From JAHJFW01 sp038065635 (GTDB lineage: Bacteria; Patescibacteriota; Patescibacteriia; 2-12-FULL-60-25): a DNA stretch of 39,479 bases. Under the pieces are notes generated by a model. That model ran no database searches. It was not told the origin of the DNA and saw nothing but the letters and a program-made list of their open reading frames with translations. Below are positions 16,274-22,584 of the stretch, one piece after another. Made by a program: the position numbers and the translations under genes. Location of the stretch: NCBI GenBank assembly GCA_038065635.1, contig JBBTQP010000042.1, forward strand, positions 1 through 39,479, read 5' to 3'. Positions within the stretch are counted from its first letter, which is position 1. Each line of letters begins with the position of its first letter.

Positions 16274-17130
16274 ACACATCGATTATACCAACGGCCATGC
16301 ATAAAGATTTTGAATCCGTCAAAAAGACGGATGAATATGGCTTCGAATACTGGGAAGCGCGAGAACTTATGCCGCTGCTCGGCTATTCCCGTTGGGAAGA
16401 TTTTCATAATGCCATTAGGCGCGCTCAGGCTGCCTGTGTGAGCACTCAACAGGCGATTCAAGACCATTTTCGGGGCGCCCCGAAAATGGTCGAGATAGGC
16501 TCAAAAACAGCAAGAAAAGTCGTTGATTACCAGCTTTCTCGCTTTGCTTGCTACTTAATCGCTCAAAACGGCGATCCTCGAAAACTGGAGATCGCGTTTG
16601 CACAAACCTACTTTGCGGTTCAAACGCGCAAGCAGGAGCTTTACGAGACGATGGACGATGACGGGAAGCGACTTTTTACTCGTCAGCAGGTCGTATCGCA
16701 TAACAAGCAATTGTTTGATACGGCTAAGAAGGCCGGTGTATATAACTTCGGAAAGTTCAATAATGCAGGGTACCTCGGCTTATACGGATTGAACGCAGAA
16801 GAAATTAAACAAAAGAAAGGCATTGGTAATGATGATATTTTAGATCGTGCCGGTTCTACGGAACTCGCCGCCAATCTTTTCCGTATAACTCAAACCGATG
16901 CCAAGCTCAAAATGGATGGCGCGACTGGTGAAGATGTTGCAAGTACGACGCATTTTGATGTGGGAAGCAAGGTGCGAAAAACAATAGAACTGATCGGAGG
17001 AACCATGCCGGAAGAGTTGCTTCCGGAAGAACACGTCGAAGATTTGGTTAGACGCAAGATTGGAATCCTGCCGCGTAAAACTGAACAGGTTAGCGAAGTT
17101 AAGTCGAAGAAAAAAAGGTTAAAGAAATGA
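16270..17130 (+). CDS. dinD: DNA-damage-inducible protein D (DinD)
   Basis: 286 residues with strong family features throughout: GFEYWEARELMPLLGYSRWEDFHNAI (Bro-N-like N-terminal domain), DYQLSRFACYLIAQNGDPRK, AQTYFAVQTRKQEL, NNAGYLGLYGL and GSTELAANLFRITQT. In E. coli DinD is SOS-induced and reported to inhibit RecA-mediated strand exchange; here that role is inferred. The Bro-N-like domain is common in phage and mobile DNA, fitting the accessory island. The start overlaps the stop of the dedA remnant (ATGA). The C-terminal tail is Lys-rich. No LexA-type operator is recognisable upstream because the upstream DNA is the old dedA end. Confidence 0.93.
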   Translation: MNTSIIPTAMHKDFESVKKTDEYGFEYWEARELMPLLGYSRWEDFHNAIRRAQAACVSTQQAIQDHFRGAPKMVEIGSKTARKVVDYQLSRFACYLIAQNGDPRKLEIAFAQTYFAVQTRKQELYETMDDDGKRLFTRQQVVSHNKQLFDTAKKAGVYNFGKFNNAGYLGLYGLNAEEIKQKKGIGNDDILDRAGSTELAANLFRITQTDAKLKMDGATGEDVASTTHFDVGSKVRKTIELIGGTMPEELLPEEHVEDLVRRKIGILPRKTEQVSEVKSKKKRLKK

Positions 17131-17151
17131 TTCGATATGGATTTTGAAATC

Positions 17152-17193
17152 CCAGAATAAAATGAAAACGCACTCACCGAAGTGAGTGCGTTT
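17152..17193 (-). terminator. Rho-independent terminator between convergent genes
   Basis: Perfect 12-bp arms AAACGCACTCAC (17166-17177) and GTGAGTGCGTTT (17182-17193) enclose a tetraloop. Read on the minus strand the stem is followed by TTTTCATTTTATT, so it best serves the small minus-strand gene. It may also stop dinD transcription. Confidence 0.85.
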
Positions 17194-17244
17194 GCCTACA
17201 CGTTCTGTCCGAGAGCTTGGTGGACGAACGCATGGCGAGCTAGG

Positions 17245-17532
17245 TCAGACAGGAAGGTTGTCGAGAATGTGCTTGGCGGTCGGCTGCCTCCAGTTTTTCT
17301 CGTCGAATTCTTCGAAGTGCCTGATTGCGTCGGCATCGACCCGCACGAAGACGTCCGGTTCGGAGTTGTTCGGGTAACTGATCACCTTCGTTACATCGCC
17401 GACAATCTTGGCATTTCCCGGTATGAACACTCCGACGTGTTCGCCAAGGCGCGGCATGACTGCCGCGACGTAGTAGAGTCTCTCGAGAGCTAGTCTGCTG
17501 ACAGGATCGTAGATGATGACGTTGACTTTCAC
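17245..17532 (-). CDS. Small hypothetical protein with SD and GTG start
   Basis: About 96 residues beginning VKVNVIIYDPVSRLALERLYYVAA. Family not recognised. GTG at 17532 is chosen because GGAGG lies six bases before it; an in-frame ATG 11 codons upstream (17565) lacks an SD. The sequence alternates short strands and helices (VNVIIYD, HVGVFIPGNAKIVGDVTKVISYP, DVFVRVDADAIRHFEEF). No signal peptide. It has its own promoter and a strong terminator. Like the gene at 8636 it uses a real SD with a non-ATG start, unlike most genes here. It may be part of the accessory island. Confidence 0.7.
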   Translation of the reverse strand: MKVNVIIYDPVSRLALERLYYVAAVMPRLGEHVGVFIPGNAKIVGDVTKVISYPNNSEPDVFVRVDADAIRHFEEFDEKNWRQPTAKHILDNLPV

Positions 17533-17584
17533 GTATTTCCTCCGCGCTATCGGTTCATTCAACAAACGTACAAAAGACCTGAAT

Positions 17585-17613
17585 AATTAACACGAGGCGG
17601 GCGAATTTGTAAA
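17585..17613 (-). promoter_or_regulatory. Promoter of the small gene at 17532
   Basis: On the minus strand TTTACA, a 17-bp spacer and TTAATT. The predicted start near 17578 gives a leader of about 45 nt ending in the GGAGG ribosome-binding site. Confidence 0.55.
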
Positions 17614-17680
17614 TAGAGAGTAAGTGAATTTGAGAAAATGACAGCTGCAAATGACGGTGATATGCTAGTTTTTACTAGAT

Positions 17681-18196
17681 ATGAGAACTATCTCTTTGAA
17701 TCCAGATCAAATAATTACTCTAAACGATTATCCTGTACACAGCGACGATATTTTGAGCGAATATTTCAATAAATGTAAGTTTGGCGAGGAAGTCGCTTTT
17801 GTTCCCGTGATAGAAAAAGAAATCGTGAGAAAATGTCTTGATGAGGAATTGTTCAAAAAATTTGTGGGATTCGAGAGCAAGAATCCGGAGGCCAAGTATT
17901 TCATGTTGGACGGAAGTCACAGAACGACCGCTTTAACGCTTTGCGGTCGTGAGATACGGTCGGTTATATTTGAAACCAATGAAGATATCATTGAAGCAAA
18001 AATGGCGATTGTCACCGGGCGGATTCTGGAGAACGGAATACTTGATTGTTCATTGGAAGAAAATTGCAAAATATTGAACGATCATTTCAAAGAAAAACCG
18101 TATTTTATGACCGTTGAACAAAAAACCGAGAAAATGGTAAATGAAAAAGTCATACCTCAAGATATGATTGATTCTTATCACGAAATGGGAAAATAG
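17681..18196 (+). CDS. ParB/Srx-like domain protein
   Basis: 171 residues. The fold is suggested by the segment KYFMLDGSHRTTALTLCGREIRSVIFE, which matches the DGxHR nucleotide-binding loop of the ParB/sulfiredoxin-like superfamily, preceded by a strand-helix region (ISLNPDQIITLND). Some members cleave DNA or use CTP or ATP; no activity can be assigned here. The gene ends one base before the next start (18198), so it forms a two-gene unit with the nucleoside phosphorylase. TGaTATGCT (17658-17666) is a candidate extended -10. The DNA is visibly more A+T-rich than the neighbouring ftsH or uvrA genes, suggesting acquisition by transfer. Confidence 0.7.
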   Translation: MRTISLNPDQIITLNDYPVHSDDILSEYFNKCKFGEEVAFVPVIEKEIVRKCLDEELFKKFVGFESKNPEAKYFMLDGSHRTTALTLCGREIRSVIFETNEDIIEAKMAIVTGRILENGILDCSLEENCKILNDHFKEKPYFMTVEQKTEKMVNEKVIPQDMIDSYHEMGK

Positions 18197-18197
18197 T

Positions 18198-18938
18198 ATG
18201 GCATATCCGAATTTTCAAAATAAACATCTTGAACAGGCGCTTTTCAATCCGCAAGATTATGTAAGTTGGAAGAATTATTTGAAGAAAGATTATAAGAACG
18301 CTCCGCAAAAGTATATTATTATTTATTATGATAAGATTCTCGATCACTTCAAAAGAAAGTATTCGTATAAAAAAATTAAACTTTACAGATTGATTACAAT
18401 TTTTCAGCATAATAATGTCGGCGTTGTCTTGATGACCGGGATAGGATCCCCGAACGCCGCCACTGTAATGGAGGAATTGATAGCTCTTGGCGGAAAAGAA
18501 TTTCTGAATATCGGTTCTGCCGGTGGGTTGAATGATTTCGGTGTTTATTTGTGTGAGAAATCAATCAGAGACGAGGGGACCAGTCACCATTATCTGTCAC
18601 ATGAAAAATTCGCTTTTCCGGACGAGGGACTCACGGCTAGGATGGAGAAAGGATTGCAAAAGAACAGGATTCAATTTCATAAAGCGCCATCTTGGACGAT
18701 TGACGCTCCATACAGGGAAACCAAGGCGGAAATTCAAAAATATAAAAAACAAGGCGTTGCTACGGTGGAAATGGAATCGTCTGCGCTTTTCACGGTCGCA
18801 CGAGTAAGAAAGGTAAAAATAGCAGCCGCCTTCGTTGTTTCCGATGTCTTGGGAGATGAAAAATGGGATCCGCAATTCGACGCAAAACACGTCAATCAAA
18901 AACTTAATCAGTTATTTGATGTAGCGATGGAATGTTTG
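18198..18938 (+). CDS. Nucleoside phosphorylase family protein (3' part lost in gap)
   Basis: Purine/uridine phosphorylase-type protein, 247 residues visible before the run of N. Family signs: VVLMTGIGSPNAATVMEEL (phosphate and substrate binding), FLNIGSAGGLNDFGVYLCEKSIRDEGTSHHY and VATVEMESSALFTVARVRKVKIAAAFVVSDVLGD with the ribose-binding Met-Glu and catalytic Asp. It would cleave a nucleoside with phosphate to base and ribose-1-phosphate. The start is the ATG one base after the upstream stop; the reading frame also stays open further upstream, but that part overlaps the neighbour. The C-terminus seems nearly complete at the gap. Pairing with a ParB-like protein is unusual and may point to an accessory or defence role. 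Confidence 0.85.
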
Positions 18939-19038
18939 NNNNNNNNNNNNNNNNNNNNNNNNNNNNNNNNNNNNNNNNNNNNNNNNNNNNNNNNNNNNNN
19001 NNNNNNNNNNNNNNNNNNNNNNNNNNNNNNNNNNNNNN
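18939..19038. other. Assembly gap (100 N)
   Basis: Exactly 100 unknown bases, a common placeholder for a gap of unknown length. It removes the 3' end of the phosphorylase gene and the 5' end of the glycoside-hydrolase-like gene, and probably hides the promoter of the vWA/AAA+ operon. Confidence 0.95.
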
Positions 19039-19920
19039 AAAGGCATAAGTCTTTCTCCGAAAAGTTTCCAAGCGGAGGATTTTACGGATTTTTTTGAGAA
19101 GGCGAAACAAATAGGCGATGTCGTGACTTGGGCTGGGGATTGGGATGAACTTGCGAATACGCAAAGCGGCGGACCGACGGTTGTCGCGTCTTTGTCTTCT
19201 AAATACGATTACATCCCGATCATCCAAGCGCAGTTTTTTACGCAATCCACGGGGAAGTTATTGCGTCCGTTGAATGATGCGACCAAGCAACGATATAAAG
19301 ACAGCGCCATTGCCTTTGCTGAAAAATACAAACCCGAGTATTTGGGATTCGGCATTGAGGTTAATATGCTGTACGAGAAATCGCCCGCGGATTTCGATGT
19401 GTTCTCACAATTTTTCGGCGAAGTTTACGACGCTGTAAAAGCAAAATCGCCAAATACGAAAGTTTTTACGGTTTTTCAATTGGAAAAAATGAAAGGTTTA
19501 AGCGGCGGTTTGTTTGGCGGGACAAGCGATTCGAAAAAAGCGGAATGGACGTTACTCGAAAAATTTTCAAAAGCGGATATCGTCGCTTTTACGACATATC
19601 CCGGGTTGATTTACAAAAATCCGTCCGACATTCCAGCGAATTATTATTCTGAAATAGATTCTCACACGTCAAAACCGGTGGCATTCACGGAAATCGGATG
19701 GCATAGTGACGCAAGTCCGGTTGGCTGGGATAGCAGTGAAGCCGAACAAGCAGAATCCGTCAGAACATTTTTTGATTTTTCAAAAGATTTGAAAAAGGAA
19801 TTCGTCGTGTGGAGTTTTATGTACGATCAAAAAACGGTCGAACCGTTCAAGACCATGGGATTGCGCCGATTTGATGGAAGTGCAAAACTGTCATGGGACG
19901 CTTGGCTGGACGTAAAATGA
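19039..19920 (+). CDS. Glycoside-hydrolase-like TIM-barrel protein (5' truncated)
   Basis: 294 residues visible, open from the gap edge (KGISLSPKSFQ...). It looks like a clan GH-A (beta/alpha)8 enzyme. LGFGIEVNMLYEKSP carries a Glu at the acid/base strand position and VAFTEIGWHSDASP a Glu at the nucleophile position; DIVAFTTYPG and EFVVWSFMYD resemble late barrel strands. It has general similarity to GH53/GH5-like proteins, with family uncertain. The N-terminus, including any signal peptide, is in the gap. It ends 15 bp before the vWA gene and may share its transcript. Substrate unknown. Confidence 0.7.
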   Translation, partial: KGISLSPKSFQAEDFTDFFEKAKQIGDVVTWAGDWDELANTQSGGPTVVASLSSKYDYIPIIQAQFFTQSTGKLLRPLNDATKQRYKDSAIAFAEKYKPEYLGFGIEVNMLYEKSPADFDVFSQFFGEVYDAVKAKSPNTKVFTVFQLEKMKGLSGGLFGGTSDSKKAEWTLLEKFSKADIVAFTTYPGLIYKNPSDIPANYYSEIDSHTSKPVAFTEIGWHSDASPVGWDSSEAEQAESVRTFFDFSKDLKKEFVVWSFMYDQKTVEPFKTMGLRRFDGSAKLSWDAWLDVK

Positions 19921-19935
19921 TTAAACATTTGATTT

Positions 19936-22113
19936 ATGGAAATTTTTAAACCGCGCGAAACACAAATCGATCCGCTCAAGAACGCTGAAGTTGTTTATCG
20001 CGCTTTGGATCGAAAAAAAGAAAAAGATGTTTTGGCGAAATTCACGCCGGAACAACAGGTGGAATTACTTCATAAACAGCAAATTCTTTCGTCGCTCGCA
20101 TATTTCATCGGCAAAGATTTCCGCATTCCGGTGGAGCTTAACGAGGCAGGGGCCGGTTGGCATTGGGATTTTCAGAAGAATGTAATCCGCATAGATCCAA
20201 AAGACCTGTTGGAAAAGCCGATGGATTATCTCCGTTTCGTTATTTCCCACGAAGGCGGGCATAGGAGAATCAGCCGGACCGATTTTATTCCTTTGGATGA
20301 ATGGCGACAGCCGGGGTTCTCGTTTATGATGAATGCCATTGAAGATCCGCGCGACAATAATTTCGTGGCGGAAAGTTATCCGAAATTCGGAGAACAGATG
20401 GGGTTGGTATATAAAGAGGATTTGGATTTTGAAACCAAGGCAAAAGCAAAAGCGGATCAAAAGCTCGGCTACAGGCCACGCTTCATGCAAGCCGGTTTTG
20501 AATACATAAAACAATGGTTCAGAGAGGTGGAAGGAAAAGAAGTTGACTTGTCAAAAGACTTGCCGGATGACGTTAAAACCGTGGTTCAGGCGACGCTTGC
20601 TTCAGCGCAGGATTCTTGGCTCCGGTATCCATCTCGACAAGAGGCGGACAAAAGCGAAGAACTTATCAGAGAATACGCCAGAGTTTCTTTTGAGATCAAT
20701 CGCGACAAAGTTTGGCCCGAATTCAAAAAACTGGTTGAGGCGGATATGGGAGACCAAAAGATGCAGGAGCTCCTCAAAGACATGCAACAGGAGAAAGCCG
20801 AAAGCGGCGGCACCGGCGGCTTGCCCCTGGAATTAAAAGACAAGCTCACGCCGGAAGAACAAAAAGAGCTGGAGGAAGCGATTGATAAAGCGATCGAGGA
20901 TGCAAAAAAAGAAAAAGAGGAAACCGAAGCGCAAGGAAAGGAGTCCGAAGGCGAGTCCGGCGGCAAACCCATTGATCTCGATTCCATTTCGGACGAACTT
21001 AAACAAAAGATCAAAGATCATTTAGATTCTTTGCCGGAGGATAAGCAAAAAGAGTTAGCGGAAAAAGCCGGAGCCGCATTCAAAGAATTCGAAGACGCGT
21101 TAAACGAAGAACTCCAAGGCAAGTTGTCGGACGATCCGGAAAAGAAGGCGGAAAGAGATGAAGAAGCGGAAAAAGAAGCAAAGCATGGAGAACGCTGGCC
21201 GCAAGCGCAGGAGGAGGAAGAAAGGGAGAAATCACGTTGGCGCGAGGATGAAGAAGCCGCTCGCAAAACGCAAGAGGATCTGCGCAAGAAAATGGAGGAA
21301 GCGCTTGAAAGCGGCGAATCCAACCCTTACGAACTCGCCCTTTCCGAGGTTGCGTATCTTGTCGATGCCCTTACCGGCGATCTGCGCGACGTGTTCGTGA
21401 AGCGGAAGATGACAAAAATGGAGGCAGGTTTTCGCCACGGCCGCCGCTGGAACGTTAAAAAACGCATTAGGGAAAAAGCCGCCAACATTCCACTCCTGAA
21501 AACCGAAAGCCGCGAACAGCCGGAGAGCCGGAGTGAGGAAAGGGATTACGCCATCACGCTGCTCATCGATCTTTCCGGATCAATGCGAGGAAAAAAAATC
21601 CAAGAGGCCTTCAAGTCGGCCGTAGTGCTCGCGGAAACGCTTCAAAATTTGGATATCAAATTTGAAATCGTGGGTTTTCAAGATACGCTGTTGGAATTCA
21701 AGCGGTTTGAAGAGGAATTGAACGATAAGATGCGCGAGAAATTGAACCAGTTGCTCTTGGAAGTGGAGGGAGGCAATCCTGGCGGACATAACAATCCGAG
21801 AGACAACGATGACGGCGTTTGTCTGCACGAGGCCTCGCGTCATTTGGCTGACCAGCAGGCGACTAATAAGTTTCTGATCGTGCTCTCCGACGGCTTGCCT
21901 GAAGCGCGTGGCAAGAGCCAAAGCCAGCTTGACCGCGAGCTCAAAGCGGCGGTTCAAGAAATCACCAACAACACCGATCAAAAACTCATAGGCATCGGCC
22001 TTCTTTCCGACGCGGTTACAAGCTACTATGAAAACAACCTGCCCGATGTCAGTGTCGAAGAAATGACAGAAACACTCGGCGAACTTTTGCGTGAAGCCAT
22101 TGAAAAATATTGA
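19936..22113 (+). CDS. HEXXH plus vWA (CobT/NorD-like) partner of the AAA+ protein
   Basis: 725-residue protein that is the likely partner of the MoxR-like ATPase two genes on. The N-terminal domain has a zincin-like motif HEGGH at 105-109 and, 27 residues later, NAIEDPRDN with E136, the pattern seen in vWA proteins of the cobaltochelatase/CoxE group. Residues about 270-480 are extremely rich in Glu and Lys and probably helical. The C-terminal vWA domain has a MIDAS site: DLSGS from D545, DDGVCLHEA in the middle position, and VLSDGLPEARG. MoxR-type ATPases use vWA partners to remodel targets or insert metals. Whether the HEGGH site cleaves protein is unknown. No signal peptide, so cytosolic. 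The ATG at 19936 has no clear SD. Confidence 0.88.
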   Translation: MEIFKPRETQIDPLKNAEVVYRALDRKKEKDVLAKFTPEQQVELLHKQQILSSLAYFIGKDFRIPVELNEAGAGWHWDFQKNVIRIDPKDLLEKPMDYLRFVISHEGGHRRISRTDFIPLDEWRQPGFSFMMNAIEDPRDNNFVAESYPKFGEQMGLVYKEDLDFETKAKAKADQKLGYRPRFMQAGFEYIKQWFREVEGKEVDLSKDLPDDVKTVVQATLASAQDSWLRYPSRQEADKSEELIREYARVSFEINRDKVWPEFKKLVEADMGDQKMQELLKDMQQEKAESGGTGGLPLELKDKLTPEEQKELEEAIDKAIEDAKKEKEETEAQGKESEGESGGKPIDLDSISDELKQKIKDHLDSLPEDKQKELAEKAGAAFKEFEDALNEELQGKLSDDPEKKAERDEEAEKEAKHGERWPQAQEEEEREKSRWREDEEAARKTQEDLRKKMEEALESGESNPYELALSEVAYLVDALTGDLRDVFVKRKMTKMEAGFRHGRRWNVKKRIREKAANIPLLKTESREQPESRSEERDYAITLLIDLSGSMRGKKIQEAFKSAVVLAETLQNLDIKFEIVGFQDTLLEFKRFEEELNDKMREKLNQLLLEVEGGNPGGHNNPRDNDDGVCLHEASRHLADQQATNKFLIVLSDGLPEARGKSQSQLDRELKAAVQEITNNTDQKLIGIGLLSDAVTSYYENNLPDVSVEEMTETLGELLREAIEKY

Positions 22114-22137
22114 GAATACCGTTAATCTAGGGACATT

Positions 22138-22584
22138 ATGATAAGCACCAAACAACCCCAAAAACTTCCAGACATCGCCGCCGTGAGCGCGTCCATCGGT
22201 TTGCCGTCTCTTGTCGTTATTGATGACGAAAAGGGCGTGAGCGGCAAGCGGAACGCATTAGAAAAGACACTCTCCAAATCCGGCTTTGTGAAAGCCGGCG
22301 ACTATTTGGAAATTATGGATTTGCTCGCGCATGGAAAAGAAAAGATCATGTATGTTGAAAAAGGAAAGAAACTGGACGGTCTCGTGCTTGAAATCGCGGC
22401 TGAATACGCCGCCGGCATCGTCAGCTTGGCGGACAGAAAACATAACACCGGTCTTAAAATCGCAAAGTTCAGCCCCTTCAAAACCGCTTTTGTCGTTGCG
22501 ATGACAAGAAAACAGGTAGAAGCGAGCTACCCCCGGCTGTATGAGTATTTTGGCTCGGTAACTTCAAACCTAGAGCTCCTATGA
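22138..22584 (+). CDS. Unknown 148-aa protein in the AAA+/vWA operon
   Basis: Family not recognised. It has 148 residues, no signal peptide and no membrane segment. It has alpha/beta character: LPSLVVIDDEKG near residue 24, a central helix EIAAEYAAGIVSLADRKHN and a strand TAFVVAMTRKQVEASYP near the end. It starts 24 bp after the vWA stop and ends four bases into the ATPase gene (ATGA overlap), so its product is made with and probably binds the ATPase or the vWA protein. This position between the two suggests an adaptor or regulator; that is inference only. Confidence 0.8.
   Translation: MISTKQPQKLPDIAAVSASIGLPSLVVIDDEKGVSGKRNALEKTLSKSGFVKAGDYLEIMDLLAHGKEKIMYVEKGKKLDGLVLEIAAEYAAGIVSLADRKHNTGLKIAKFSPFKTAFVVAMTRKQVEASYPRLYEYFGSVTSNLELL

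Noticed and set aside
18904..19245. Open frames that cross the run of N
   Set aside because: Any frame across N is artificial. The two flanking genes differ in family and were annotated as separate partial genes.
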